From contig CM074858.1 of assembly GCA_037501455.1 (NCBI GenBank), forward strand, positions 41,661,001-41,725,000: a stretch of 64,000 bases of DNA, read 5' to 3'. The first letter of the stretch is position 1, and each line of letters begins with the position of its first letter. Position numbers and translations under genes: made by a program. This document shows, piece after piece, positions 10,878 to 22,855 of this stretch. The stretch comes from Lantana camara. Lineage: Eukaryota > Streptophyta > Magnoliopsida > Lamiales > Verbenaceae. Below the pieces are notes generated by a model that was not told the DNA's origin, made no database searches, and saw only the letters and a program-made list of their open reading frames with translations.

Positions 10878-11845
10878 GTTTCTGCAACTTAAAAACAGAG
10901 CAGAAACAGGGGATTGCTACAGGAAAGAACGACCAAGCAACAAACTTTCAAGTTTGATCCCCAAATGCTATTATTTCTGGAAATATGTATGTATACATGT
11001 TCAAAGTATAATAAAATAACACTTAGACATATAAATCATAAAATATCATCAAGAATTCAATCTTCCAAGTTCATGATCAAACGTGATCATTCAAGCTAAA
11101 TTTTCTAATAATTCCATGAATAAATTATGCCATGATCACATATTCATACCTTCATCAACAAATAATTCATTTAGCATATAATTCTCAAACCCTAGCCAAA
11201 CCATATTTGCTCTAGAATCATCAAATCATTCATATACCCACCTTTAAAACCAAGAAATGAAGAAAGGAGATGAAGATGGTGATAAAACCCCAAAGCTTGG
11301 AGAATTTCTTGAGATTCTTAAAGAAAAGATGAAAATCACTTCTCTCTTTTTAGCTTGATGAACCGAGAGTGAAAGGGCGGAAATATGTTGGAAAATTCTT
11401 GAATGAAATGAGATCATGGAAGCTTGGAGATAATATAACGATGCATCCAATTTTTGAAATGTGTGAAAGGTCCAATTTGCCAATTAACCCTCCAAGAACT
11501 CAAATCATGCAATTGAGGATATAAACTTTTGAAATATGATCAATTAAGCCCTTACAAGTCCATGCAATTAAGTCCCTAAAGTTAAAGAAATAAATATTTC
11601 GGGATAATTTCGTAATTGAAACACTCTCGGTAATTGTTTTTCGCAATAATTATTTTTCCATGACTTGAAATAATTTTCCAATAATATGAATTCACATAAT
11701 TCACATAAATGATGTTTCATGAATTTTATAAAAATATGAGATGTCACGTAAGAATATTATGAAATTAAAGAATTAAAATAAATTCCTACGCTCAAAATCT
11801 CACACGTGGCATGCTTACCTGTTCATCCGGAACCGGGGCGTTACA

Positions 11846-11864
11846 ACTCTCCCCCCCTTAAAAG
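11846..11864 (-). promoter_or_regulatory. Polypurine tract of G1
   Basis: On the minus strand this reads CTTTTAAGGGGGGGAGAGT, directly before the 3' LTR start TGTAACGCCCC. It is the plus-strand DNA primer site in reverse transcription. The other elements have the same TTTTAAGGG(G)GAG core (24003, 34117, 39124, 49008, 60203). Confidence 0.85.
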
Positions 11865-11865
11865 A

Positions 11866-12012
11866 ATCTGGTCCCCAGATTCTCTAGTCTTACGTGAACA
11901 ACTCTGGGTGGAACCGTTTCATTTTATCTTCAGTTTCCCACGTAGCTTCCTCTGTTTTATCGCTTCTCCATAACACTTTAACCATGGGAATCCTCCGGTT
12001 TCTCAATTCCTG
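11866..12012 (-). pseudogene. G1 chromodomain, out of frame with integrase
   Basis: A minus-strand frame reads ELRNRRIPMVKVLWRS...EEATWETEDKMKRF and then ends. This is the C-terminal chromodomain that follows integrase in chromoviruses and targets integration to modified chromatin. It is separated from the integrase frame by a frameshift near 12003-12010, where integrase instead ends in an unrelated tail (TWIGNFRN). G2a and G2b carry the same domain in a clearer form. Confidence 0.75.
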
Positions 12013-13346
12013 AAATTTCCAATCCAAGTTCTAACCGGCCTCTGAACAAATGTCAAATTCGGTTCCAATTCAACTTCTTCCATGGGGAGAATCGTGGTCT
12101 CATCGGGGTAATACTTCCTTAACTGTGAAACATGGAACACATTGTGGATCCCCGTAAGACTCGGTGGTAGGTTTAGCCGATAGGCTACTTCACCTATTCT
12201 TTCAAGAATCTCGAAAGGACCTAAATAACGAGGATTAAGTTTTCCTCCATTCCCGATCCGGGTGAAACCTTTCCTTGGTGATACCTTCAAGAATACCCGG
12301 TCACCAACTTCGAATTCTAGATCTCTTCGGCGTGTATCGGCATAGCTCTTTTGCCTATCTTGCGCAGCTTTCATCCGTTGTTGAATTGTCTGAACCTTCT
12401 CAATCATATCCTGAACGACCTTGGAAGGTTTCTCAAACCTTTCACCTTTCTTTACCCCTTCTTGTTTCGACCATTTCCACTCTTCCAAGTTGAAGAACAA
12501 CAGAGATCGGCACTTCCTTCCATAAAGAAGCTCATACGGAGCCACCCCGATTGAAGCCTGAAAGCTGTTATTATATGCAAATTCAATCAAAGGAAGCTGT
12601 TCTTGCCAAGAATTCTGAAAATCCATCGCGCACGCCCGAAGTAGATCTTCCAAATACCTGATTAACTGTTCTGTTTGATCGTCTGTTTGCGGGTGAAATG
12701 ATGTACTGAACTTGAGCCTTGTCCCCAAAACGGCCTGTAATTCTTGCCACAACTTGGATGTGAACCTCAGGTCTCGGTCTGAAACTATGCTCACCGGAAT
12801 GCCATGAAGTCGGATAATCTCTCTGTTATAGATCTCGGCCAACTTTGGAATCTTATAAGATATCCGGACTGGTAGGAAGTGAGCAGACTTCGTAAATCTA
12901 TCCAATATTACCCAAATTCCATCAAACCCGCCTTTAACCTTTGGTAATCCAGAAACAAAGCCCATCCTTACTTGTTCCCACTTCCATTCGGGAATAGGTA
13001 ACGGTTGTAGAAGTCCCGCGGGCTTTTGATGCTCAGCCTTCACTCTCTGACACGTCAGACAATGTTTCACATACTCGGCCACATCTCTTTTCATCCTGTT
13101 CCACCAATAATATTGTTTCAAATCCTTATACATTTTGTTTCCTCCCGGGTGGATCGAATAGGCTGACTTATGAGCTTCTTCGAGTAGGACCCGTTTTAAT
13201 TCTTCAGGTACTACTACTCTGTTTTTAAATCTAAGCAAACCGGTCTCATCAAACCCGAAAGGACTCTCCGAATCAGCCCTAGCCTTGCTTACTAGCTTCT
13301 GAACTTCGGGATCATTATTCTGAGCCTCAAATAACCGATGCTTCAA
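12003..13346 (-). pseudogene. G1 integrase with a lost catalytic Asp
   Basis: This 447-codon open stretch covers integrase, which inserts the cDNA into the host chromosome. The zinc finger is H59, H66, C96, C99 (SIHPGG...KHCLTCQ). The DDE core should begin MDFVSGLP but reads MGFVSGLP, so the first catalytic Asp is Gly129. The second is D190 (IVSDRDLRF) and the Glu is E226 (QTEQLIR), giving the standard D-35-E spacing. The GPY/F module is RYLGPFEILERIGEVAYRLNLPP-like near residue 390. The chromodomain is out of frame downstream. Upstream, a stop and frame change separate it from RNase H. The start chosen is only the first Met of the open stretch; the true protein is a polyprotein. Confidence 0.9.
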
Positions 13347-13531
13347 TTCCGGTTGAATTGTGATATTAGAAACCCGAGCCTTAATACAATCGGAACAACC
13401 TCTTCACTTTCCTTTATTTCCAAACTCGACACACATGCCTTCCTGCTGAGTGGATCTGCAACCACGTTAGCTTTTCCTGGATGATACTTGATCGTACAAT
13501 CATAATCCTCTAACTTTTCCATCCAATGTCG

Positions 13532-13903
13532 TTACCTCATATTCAAATACTTCTGCGTAAATAAATACTGGAGGCTCTTGTGGTCGGTGAAAATCTCAAA
13601 GGAAGTCCCGTACAGATAATGTCTCCATTTCCCGAGAGCAAAGATCACGGCTGCAAGCTCAAGGTCGTGTGTAGGATAGTTCTTTTCATATTCCTTTAAC
13701 TTTCGGGAGGCGTAGGCGATCACCTTTCCCTTCTGAGTCAAAACACACCCTAGGCCTTCCTTAGCAGCATCTGTATACACTGCATACTCCTTTGAACCCT
13801 CGGGAAGTGCTAACACCGGAGCTGAGACTAACTTCTCTTTCAAGAAGTTGAAACTTTGATCACATTTCTCGTCCCAGACAAATTTGACATCGTTCTTTGT
13901 CAA
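13532..13903 (-). pseudogene. G1 RNase H domain
   Basis: The RNase H domain, which removes RNA from the RNA/DNA hybrid, shows its acidic residues in [12 protein letters not shown] (D), [12 protein letters not shown] (E) and [12 protein letters not shown] (D). It opens with the RT connection segment ([19 protein letters not shown]). The frame closes at a stop just after YLNMR, before the expected RHWME...DYDC continuation, which is readable in the bases beyond. A further stop lies just upstream of 13903, after IAAPLT. It is a fragment of the single pol frame. Confidence 0.88.
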
Positions 13904-13925
13904 TTAGGTCAACGGTGCAGCAATC

Positions 13926-14669
13926 TTAGAAAAATCCTGAACGAACCTCTTGTAATATCTCCCACTTGATTTTTGAGGGATCAACTTCCAAACCTTTACC
14001 CGAAATCACATGTCCCAAGAAAGCAACCCGATCGATCCAAAATTCCCACTTACTGAATTTGGCAAATAACTGATGCTCCTTTAAAGTCTGTAGAACGAGC
14101 TTAAGATGCCTCGCGTGCTCCTCGGCTAATTTTGAGAATACCAAAATATTATCGATAAATATCACCACAAACTTGTCGAGGAAAGGCCTAAAGATCCGGT
14201 GCATCATATCCATGAAAGCTGCAGGGGCATTAGTTAATCCAAAAGGCATAACCACGAACTCGTAATGCCCGTACCGAGTATTGAATCCTGTCTTAGGAAT
14301 ATCTTCTGCTCGGATCCGCAGCTGGTAGTATCCCTGTCTTAAATCCAGTTTTGAATAGACTTTAGAACCCTGAAGTATGTCGAATAACTCCTCGATGTGT
14401 GGGAGGGGATACTTGTTCTTAATAGTCATCTGGTTTAACTCCCGGTAATTGATGCACATTCTCAAAGTTCCGTCCTTCTTCTTTACGAATAACACCGGTG
14501 CTCCCCAGGATGAAGAACTCGGCCGGATGTACCCAACTTCCAATAATGCCTCGAGCTGAACTTTTAGCTCTTTCAGTTCAGCTGGAGCCATCCGGTATGG
14601 AGTCTTTGAATAAGGCTCGGCATTCGGATAAAGATCAATTACAAACTCTATCTCTCGTTTAGGAGGCAA
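13926..14669 (-). pseudogene. G1 reverse transcriptase with altered YxDD box
   Basis: This is a 247-codon RT core. Motifs in order are [11 protein letters not shown] (about 70-80), [15 protein letters not shown] (catalytic D109), [12 protein letters not shown] and [14 protein letters not shown], then [13 protein letters not shown] where FIDD is expected. The second Asp of the catalytic pair is Asn174 (AAT codon), which would abolish polymerase activity. The domain continues to [18 protein letters not shown] and then runs out of frame ([11 protein letters not shown]). A premature stop at 14694 divides it from the protease frame upstream. The rest of the fold looks conserved. Confidence 0.93.
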
Positions 14670-14693
14670 AGAATCTAACTTCTCTGGAAATAC

Positions 14694-15620
14694 CTAGGGA
14701 AATTCTTTTACCACTTCTGTATCTTCCAGTTTCACCTGATCTTTCGGCTTATTTAGAATATAAGCAATGAACCCTGTGGCCCCGTCTCTGACCAATTTCT
14801 GAGCCTCTGAGAATGAAAGTAGGGGTACTGTCTTCGAAGTCCAACCCGTAATAACCTCTGAACCCAATTGCACTTTCTTTGCTCGGCAATCTATTGTAGC
14901 ACAGTGCCTGTACAACCAATCCATCCCCAAAATAGATCCGTATCTTTCCATTGGCATAACAATAAAGTCTGTCAGAAACTCCCGGCCTTCAATCACCACG
15001 AGAATGTCCCTGTAAACCTGATCCGTCTCTCGCCTACTACCGAAAGGAGTACTAACTAAATAGCGCACAGAAGAGCACATAGCAGGCAAGGACAATGTAA
15101 TAGCAATAGAATGCGCAAGAAAGGAGTGTGTAGCTCCTGGATCAAATAATGCATGGATGTTCGTGCCATGGATGCAAATAGTACCTTCAACTACCGCTGC
15201 AGGGTCAATCTCCGCATCCTGCACCTCTCCAGCTAGTGCGTAAGCTCGGGCTCTCACAAGTGGCCTCGGACCTGCAGGTGGTGGATCCTGGCGATCCGGA
15301 CAACCATCAACTCTGTGCTCGTCGCTCCCGCAAATCAAACATAAACCCAACCGACGTCTGCAGTTATCATAGTTATGTGTAGGAAGTCCACAGTATCTGC
15401 AGCCCGGTTTCTGAGGTGGCTGAGGTGGTGCTGGAGCTCTGGGAGCCTTCTGTGACGGTCCTGTAGCTTTAAGCTTCTTTCCAGCGTCCTTTTGCGCTGG
15501 AGGTGCAGAATAAACCATAGGCCTCTTTCCCGAGCTCGGACCCTGTCCCGACCTCGAGCCTGAAGCCTGTCCAGTACGAGGAGTAGATCTCCTAGCAATG
15601 TCAGAATCCTCAACTTTCAA
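14694..15620 (-). pseudogene. G1 Gag C-terminus (two zinc knuckles) and protease
   Basis: This is a 308-codon open stretch. A basic, Pro/Ser-rich N-terminal part is followed by two CCHC nucleocapsid knuckles (C74-C77-H82-C87 and C94-C97-H102-C107), which bind genomic RNA. The aspartic protease follows with ALFDPGATHSFLA. The active-site Asp is D160 and the following residue is Pro, a variant (DPG) seen in some plant gypsy proteases in place of DS/TG. The frame ends at a stop (KEFP*) where the RT linker should continue. Upstream a frameshift near 15610 separates it from the rest of Gag. Confidence 0.88.
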
Positions 15621-16320
15621 TAGCGGTAGCTTTTGCCCAGGTGCTCGTATTAGTTGCTTTCAGGGCGTCCTGGATGTCGGGTCGAAGTCCCTAAACGAAC
15701 TGCATCGCCTTGTGGAAGTCATCATTCGCTATGTTGGGTGCATAGCGAGAAAGTCTCTTGAACTCGGCAATATACTGGCCCACTGATCTCCCTCCTTGTT
15801 TCAGCTATGTAAACTCCCTCAATCTGCGAGTACGGGAAGCTGGAGGAATAAATTTATTTCTGAACTCCCGTACGAAGACCTCCCAAGTAATATCGGTACC
15901 AGCGGCCTCCAAAACTATCTGTGTGCTCTCCCACCAAGAGTAAGCCTCACCCTGGATCAAAGTAACGGTGCAGTGAGCCTTCTCCTGAGTGTCACAAGGT
16001 TTAAGCTGCCAAATCCTCTCATTCTCCTTCAACCACATCTCAGCCTGTATGTCGTCACCCTTATAGAACTTCGGGGGACGCTGATTCTGAAACTCTCGTA
16101 AAATGGCAGAAATGGGGTTCTCCTGGGGTGCTACTGGTGGTGGTGGAGGGACCCTTTCCTGTAGCCTCTGATCAATCAACCCCACTACCGCGTTCATAAA
16201 ATCCTGAGGTTGTGTCTGAGCAGGTGGAGGAGGAGGTGATCTCTCACGACGATGGTGGCGGCGATGACGATGATTCCTATGTCTCGGAGATCGATCATGG
16301 TGCTGTCTATCACGATCCAT
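15608..16320 (-). pseudogene. G1 gag, capsid region with stops
   Basis: Gag begins at 16320 with MDRDRQHHDRSPRHRNHRHRR, an Arg/His-rich start followed by a Pro stretch and QDFMNAVVGLI. The Met is chosen because G3 has the homologous start and because a splice-acceptor-like TTAGCAG|G lies immediately before the ATG in both. The capsid follows (PPKFYKGDDIQAEMWLKE, YSWWESTQ, WEVFVREFRNKF). A stop interrupts at 15805-15807, where the frame continues as KQGGRSVGQYIAEFKRLSRYAP. A second stop lies at 15691-15693, and a frameshift follows near 15610. The product would assemble the virus-like particle. Confidence 0.85.
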
Positions 16321-16553
16321 CCTGCTAACAGATCACTTCACATGCATGGTTTGATCAATATATGCAAATGTGTGCATATAATTCCAGAATGTCAACAAAC
16401 ACACATTCAAGGAAGGTCAAATATATCAAGTAATACAAGAATCCAAGTAAATCAAATAATTCAATTAAATGCAGACTCCCAAGTAACAATTAATCCTATG
16501 CCGTGCGACCTAGACTGACTTGGCACGACTCGAGAACCTCGGTTTTGCAACCG

Positions 16554-16566
16554 GGCTCTGATACCA
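16554..16566 (-). promoter_or_regulatory. Primer-binding site of G1 (initiator Met tRNA)
   Basis: The minus strand reads TGGTATCAGAGCC, complementary to the 3' end of plant initiator-Met tRNA, 8 nt inside the 5' LTR end (TCTACAGG spacer). It marks the start of minus-strand DNA synthesis. Confidence 0.9.
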
Positions 16567-18042
16567 CCTGTAGATGTAGCACCCTAACCCCAAGGCACTA
16601 CATCCCCCGCACTATAGCCTCGATCCACATATGAAATGGACAATCCGTACATAAATCAAAACTATAGCGAACAGGTGACAATTAAAATAAACGAGCTAGG
16701 CGGGACACTCCCCAAGGTGAACCATGAAGATATGATAATAAAAGCGGAAGCAATTCAATAAATACGTATAGGTACCATATTTACCGATATAGATACATAT
16801 AGGTACCAAACTTAACTATCAATACATTATCATCTCTTTATACTATATACATGCTCAAGTACTCAAAATATGCTAACAATTATCATGACATGTCTTTCCC
16901 AAAGTTTTATACATGTTATATCAACAAGCTATACATGAAAGGTGTAATGCTAGACCCGTGAAAATACAAGACTGGACCGGACTCCCGCCTAACACGACCA
17001 CGCTCACAAGTACCTGAAAAGTGAAGTATCAGTCTACCGAAGACTGAGTGAGGGGCAATAAATATATATAGCACACGTCACATGCAAGTTGTGGCCTCGG
17101 GTGAAGACTTGGAAAAGAAATAAATATATAGTTCAAGAAAACTTGTTCTTTGCCCGAGATTACAACTAATCAACTTAACATTTTAACTTGATCATTTCAT
17201 GAACATGTGGCCCCGGCGAGTAAGGGCGATTCTCCAACCTTTACACCAAACGTGACAATACGTGCTTGCATGATTTATTCAATACGTGATCATACATTTC
17301 CTTTAGTGCTCAAATAACATATTCATGCTTGAAACATGCAATAACCCGAGGATAACCCGACATGCCGGAATCATCCCCAGTCTCCTTCTTCCTCCGGGTG
17401 ATAGTGGGTTTGCAAGGCCCAACTATCCACGACATGGTGTGTATAGGGAACATGACTCCCTAAACACGGAACTCCTTCCACCACTAATCTCCTAGTGGCT
17501 TCGCGGGTGATCCCAATGAGGTGAGAATAGCTCAGGAGTTAACCGTCAGCCCTTGCTTTCCCGGTTGGCTCAATAACTATCCTCGGGCCCACGTGCAATC
17601 ATGTACTCGCCAAACATGCTTGAAAATCATGATAATCATGTCTTGCTTGCTTGAAGTATTTGTATTTTGGAAAACGTTTATAGATATAATACGTTTTGGC
17701 CGAAAATAGCACATAAAGGTTGTAGGGTTCTATGTACCTAGAACAAAACCTCACCTTTCTTACAAAACACAACAAGGATATGCTCTACGGAGCCTCCTCC
17801 TCGTCCACGACCACGTGACCTGTGCAAACACGACGTGTATACGTGAGACATGACTCAAAATAGATCAAATATGACGTAAGGTGAAAATGCAACGAGATGA
17901 CGAGCAATTCACAATGTGGCATGAAAACATATTGTTTCTATATATATTAGATCATATAATAGCAATTCAGGGTCAAAGAAATCATCGGATCATGGACCTA
18001 AATTTTTAATTTTGTGCAGAAACTTTTGTTCTGTCAGACGCA

Positions 18043-18271
18043 CGGGAACGGCCGTTCCGGCTTCCCTTTGAAAATGGGAAGGGCCGTTCCCGTGGCCCTT
18101 CAAAACGCGCCAGCATTTTTCAAATTAAAAGCGCGCCTTAAGCGGGAACGGCCCTTCCGACACTCAGGCCAAAATGGGAAAGGTCGTTCCCAGGCTCGGC
18201 CGTCTATTTTGTTTGAAAGAGTGGGAACGCCCGTTCCCACATTGCCTTAAGGCTGGGAACGGTCGTTCCCA
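18043..18271. repeat. GGGAACGGCCGTTCCC palindrome array, right LTR
   Basis: This is the same six-unit array as at 10651-10877. Here the first unit is perfect (CGGGAACGGCCGTTCCGG, 18043-18060), while the unit at 18176-18193 is decayed (TGGGAAAGGTCGTTCCCA). The last is TGGGAACGGTCGTTCCCA at 18254-18271. Different units have decayed in the two LTRs of one element. Confidence 0.85.
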
Positions 18272-19838
18272 GTTTCTGCAACTGAAAAACAGAGCAGAAA
18301 CAGGGGATTGCTACGGGAAAGAACAACCAAGTAATAAACTTTCAAGTTTGATCCCCAAATGCTATTATTTCTGGAAATATGTATGTATACATGTTCAAAG
18401 TATAATAAAATAACACTTAGACATATAAATCATGAAATATCATCAAGAATTCAATCTTCCAAGTTCATGATCAAACGTGATCATTCAAGCTAAATTTTCC
18501 AATAATTCCATGAATAAATCATGCCATGATCACATATTCATACCTTGATCAACAAATAATTCATTTAGCATATAATTCTCAAACCCTAGCCAAACCATAT
18601 TTGCTCAAGAATCATCAATTCATTCATATACCCACCTTTAAAACCAAGAAATGAAGAAAGGAGATGAAGATGGTTATAAAACCCCAAAGCTTGGAAAATT
18701 TCTTGAGATTCTTGAAGAAAATGATGAAAATCATTTCTCTCTTTTTAGCTTGATGAACCGAGAGTGAAAGGAAGCAAATATGTTGGGAAATTCTTGAATG
18801 AAATGAGATCATGGAAGCTTGGAGATAATATAACGATGCATCCAATTTTTGAAATGTGTGAATGGTCCAATTTGCCAATTAATCCTCCAAGAACTCAAAT
18901 CATGCAATTGAGGATATAAACTTTTGAAATATGATCAATTAAGCCCTTACAAGTCCATCCATGTAACAGCCCGAAACAGGGGCAAGTTGAAAATTACGAA
19001 AATACCCCTACAACCCTAGAATTTTCCTACATTCCCGAAAGTACTTTTACTATCCAATATTGTGACCAAAAGAATCCTCACATTATTTCAAGGATCTTGA
19101 CACTCTTTGTGAACCATAATTCCCATCCTAACTCCAGTAGTATCAAAAACCGGTGAAAACCCTAGCTTATGAATCGATCATAAATAAATCTTTATTGACT
19201 TACTTTTTGATATTATAACCAAAACGATCCTTGAATTATTTTATGAATTTTCATGCATTTACCAAAAACTCGATTTCACCCATAGCATATTTATAAATAT
19301 TTTCCTATTTAAAAATTATCATTTTATTTTAAACATATTAGTTTTATTCAATATTCGAAATTATACTCAAAACGATTCTTGAATTTTTCTCTAAACAATA
19401 ATGATTTTTCTAAACTCTAAAACTTAATCATAACTTCGTTTATACAATTTTCCTATGATTTTCATCATCTTTAATATTCATAATTTATAAACGAAAACTC
19501 TAAATATTCCACATTTATAATCAAAACGAAGATCATTTTTCACTCATTCTTTCATTAATTCACTACTTCAAGCTTTTACCTCTCGACTCTTGAATAAATT
19601 TTAGATTATTTTACATTTATTTTTATTCAAGATGACATCATTCATGACCACATGAGCTTCTAGAAGATTTAATTAAATGAATGTAATTTCTCCACATTAC
19701 TTAGTTAATTACCTAGCATTTGTTTAACATGTAATTTAACCACATCTCCTAATTAATTACCAAGCATTTGTTGAAATCATAAGCAACCACATCTCCCATA
19801 AACTCTCATAAATTGCTTAAAGACCCTTCATGACTACC

Positions 19839-19846
19839 TATAAATA
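19839..19846 (+). promoter_or_regulatory. TATA box of S2
   Basis: CTACCTATAAATACCCCCC is followed about 100 nt later by a CT repeat (19928-19940) and a donor-like CAAG|GTATGC at 19945/19946. This is a classic plant core promoter and leader arrangement. Confidence 0.65.
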
Positions 19847-20874
19847 CCCCCCTCAAGCCTCATTTATACCTCACAAATCAACACACAAAAATCACTCTCT
19901 TTCTCTCCCTTCCTCACGCCACAACCTTCTCTCTCTCTCTACAAGGTATGCTTTTCTTTTATTATTCCATGCTTTATATTATGTTCTTAGTATAATATAG
20001 TCATAGCATGCCTAGGATTAATTAAATTATGCTTTAGGAATTTATTTTATGAAATATATGCTATTTATGCTAGTTTAGGAAAAATGTGATAACATATATG
20101 CATATTATTTAATTAAATGCATGAGTTATGATATGATATGATATGAATATGTGTTTAAATAATTATGATCTTGTTTGATTAAATTCATGCCTAGAATAAT
20201 TTATTTAGAATTATTTTTCATAGAGAATTCATATATTTTGCTATATTATGCTTCAAATTCTATGTTATAAATATGAATATGATCAAGTGTGTTACATACC
20301 TTCTTTGAATATTCAAATAGGCTCAAGAACATGTTCATGTTGTTCTTGAACAATTTTAAGTGCACTTGTGATAGTGTGTGAGTGTTTGTGTTCAATTTTG
20401 TGTTATAAGGTGTTTAATTCATAAGAAATTGAATAGTAAATGTTTTCAATAGTAATTTTGACTTTTTGGTCAGCACATATGGTGATAATTTTGAAAATAT
20501 TATTAAAATAATTATAAAACTAGTTTTGGAATTTTTAAATAAAGATTTTATCCGAATTTTCCAAAAATCGGTAAATTGTGAATTATTTTCAAAATATAAC
20601 CTACATTGCCAAATTAAATTCTAAATTTCATTTCTAATGTTATAATTAAGATTATAATGTGATTAATAAATATTTAAGTGGTTAAAGAATTCATGAAACC
20701 TGATTAATTACTTAATTTCCCTTAAACGGTTAAAATTAGAGTTTACCGGGAATTCTCTAACATGATAAAGTTTATGTGTTTACTTGATGTAATCCTTTTA
20801 TGCATGAACATTATGTGCTTATCTGATTAATATAAGGAACCTAGTTCTAAGCCTATAGTAGTTAATACTTTCAG

Positions 20875-20916
20875 GCGCACTGGAATCCACATTACAATGT
20901 CTGACTACCGGTATAG
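20875..20916 (+). other. Candidate leader exon 2 of S2
   Basis: TACTTTCAG ends at 20874 and GGTATAG|GTGAGG follows 20916, giving 42 nt. It is the shortest of the exon-2-like segments in the window. Confidence 0.45.
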
Positions 20917-21670
20917 GTGAGGGTTAAAATGTTTTCAACTGGAATCATGCTATACATATGTATCTATATAAAAACTATTTTCAAGCCTACCTATCATTTT
21001 GATTTACTACCCTATATACATATTATTGTACTACAATGTCCCTCTTAAGGGAAAAATACTTTCATGCCGGAATCAACGTTTTACTAGAACATTATATATA
21101 TTTCAAGTCCATTTTATAAAAACATTGATTCCGGGTTATGCAAGAAAAATATTGTTGTTGATTCCTGTTATGGGCCCCGGCTGTATCCGTAGCGAGCAAT
21201 TACCCGGAAGGTATCGGGTCGAGGGTATTCTTGGTGCAGCGGACTGCCACCACCTCTTGGTAGTGGTTTAACTGGAGGTTAGTTACTCCACGCCAAGGGA
21301 TGAGGGAGAGATAGCTGCCTCCCGAATCTAGTTCGTGGTCTCTAGGGTTTGATTCCCTATTGACATCAAGGAGTAGTGGAGTTAATATTCTTGGTTTTAT
21401 TGAAGTATCGGAGCCTAATCAGCCTGATACTATTTTACCAATTATTCAAGGAGTTATGGATGGAGAGGCCTAGCTTGCGGGCATTAATGTTCTTGTTACA
21501 AACGGTTCATATTTTTACAAATATTCTAAACTACCCCTATCCCTGTTTTACAATTATTATGAATCGTTTCCTATTTGTTATATCCTATTGTTAATATTTC
21601 AGATCAAGATCTTCTTGATCATATACATATATATATACATATATCAATAAGTTATTATACCCCCCATCAC

Positions 21671-21721
21671 TTAGTCACTTTGACTAACCCTCTCGCCTAT
21701 TTTTAAAATGCATGATTTCAG
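21671..21721 (+). promoter_or_regulatory. Hairpin plus acceptor in S2
   Basis: TTAGTCACTTTGACTAA (7-bp arms, 3-nt loop) is followed by CCTCTCGCC and GCATGATTTCAG ending at 21721. The exon then begins GAATCACTGAACG and contains CTAGAGGTATCTTGAAGC, shared with S1. Confidence 0.6.
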
Positions 21722-22370
21722 GAATCACTGAACGACAACTAGAGGTATCTTGAAGCACTACAACCGTAGGTTGGATCCGATTCTAAGAGTACACTGTCTT
21801 GAGCCTACTCTCTGTAAAAACAAACCATCTCATACTTTGTCCTTGCATGTCAACCTGTTGTACTCTTTTGCGAACTACTTTGATAAATAATGATAATCCT
21901 TACTCATTATACGTTATCCTCCCCGTTCATTGGTAAAGTTGAATCTCTTTATCTTCCGTTGCACTGTGATAAATACTCCATTCATATATTATCCTGACCG
22001 TCGCCGTAGTATTTCCTGGGTGTTGGGTCTAACCTCCACTCAGGGAGTATTGCGGTGCGGGGTTGTAGTGTTGGGGAGGCGCTACAATGCAATTAAGTCC
22101 CTAAAGTTAAAGAAATAAATATTTAGGGACAATTTCGTAATTGAAACACTCTCGGTAATTGTTTTTCGCAATAATTATTTTTCCATGACTTGAAATAATT
22201 TTCCAATAATATGAATTCACGTAATTCACATAAATGATGTTTCATGAATTTTATAAAAATATGAGATGTCACGTAAGAATATTATGAAATTAAAGAATTA
22301 AAATAAATTCCTACGCTCAAAATCTCACACGTGGCGTGCTTACCTGTTCATCCAGAACCGGGGCGTTACA

Positions 22371-22855
22371 TATATTTTGCCCTGTTTTTATACCCACCAT
22401 CCCTTTTGGACTGCACCCGTTTGGTTTTCAGTTTGTGCAGGTTTTGGGATTTGCTAGGTGGGAATCCGAGTCTTTGGGATTTGTATTTGACTCTAGCATC
22501 CCGTTTGTTATATTACACTCATCTCATGTTGATATTATGACTTGATATTGTATATATGGAGCGTATATAATAGACTAGGCCGTGATGGCACTTTTGTATA
22601 CTTGCACACTTGTATTAATTATTTTGGGGCTTGAATGCTCATGGTATATATTATGATCTCGTTTAGCTTCCGCTCTTGCATTGCTCTGTTTTAGTACTTT
22701 TGTTATTGATTGGTTTAAGGGTTAGTCCCGCCTAGCATAGCGTGTGTGTAGTGTCTCCGTTCCTCGTGATTTAGCTCGTGTATGGATTATCCATTTCATA
22801 TGCGGGTCGGGTCTCGGTGCGGGGGATGTGGTACCTTGCGCTTGGGTGCTAAAAT
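22371..22855 (+). mobile_element. LTR fragment L2, third piece (U5 end)
   Basis: L2 resumes with TATAT then TTTGCCCTGTTTTTATACCC, matching 3174-3190 in L1. It includes TTTGTGCAG|GTTTTGGG (acceptor), the long-range stem arms GCTAGGTGGGA (22453-22463) and TCCCGCCTAGC (22726-22736), and the U5 end GGTGCGGGGGATGTGGT...GGGTGCTA near 22850. The final ACA is mutated to AAA, and the junction to the next element has no visible duplication. Confidence 0.8.

Larger units (their letters stand above)
9220..11845 (-). repeat. G1 3' LTR (left copy)
   Basis: This 2626-bp LTR reads on the plus strand from TGTAGCACCCTAACCCC to GGAACCGGGGCGTTACA. The right copy without S2 and its duplication is 2666 bp; most of the difference is a block present around 17905-17955 and absent near 10548. 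Otherwise the two copies differ only at scattered bases, so the insertion is fairly young. Confidence 0.93.
18962..22086 (+). mobile_element. Solo LTR S2, nested in G1 right LTR
   Basis: This 3125-bp block begins TGTAACAGCCCGAAACAGGG and ends GGAGGCGCTACA. It is flanked by ATCCA (18957-18961) and ATGCA (22087-22091), a 5-bp duplication with one mismatch. The left LTR of G1 shows the empty site (AAGTCCATGCAATT). It has no internal region. It belongs to the S1 lineage. On the plus strand it has a TATA box, a CT-rich short exon, a donor, an exon-2-like segment, a GC-rich block around 21170-21330 and a hairpin/acceptor. Confidence 0.92.
9220..22370 (-). mobile_element. Ty3/gypsy chromovirus G1, complete but decayed
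   Basis: G1 is a minus-strand element with LTRs 9220-11845 and 16575-22370, the latter split by solo LTR S2. It is flanked by perfect TATAT duplications (9215-9219; 22371-22375). On the minus strand the order is 5' LTR, iMet PBS, gag, two CCHC knuckles, protease, RT, RNase H, integrase, chromodomain, PPT, 3' LTR. The order protease-RT-RNase H-integrase is Ty3/gypsy, and the chromodomain makes it a chromovirus. The coding region carries several stops and frameshifts and two lost catalytic residues, so the copy cannot move on its own. It belongs to the same family as G3, sharing LTR palindromes and the gag N-terminus. Confidence 0.95.
16575..22370 (-). repeat. G1 5' LTR (right copy), split by S2
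   Basis: The LTR runs from TGTAGCACCCTAACCCC to AACCGGGGCGTTACA. The pieces are 16575-18961 and 22087-22370. Its exon 2 (17755-17819), donor (18635), hairpin (17030-17046) and palindrome array match the left copy. After 22370 the flanking LTR L2 resumes with the TATAT duplication. Confidence 0.92.
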
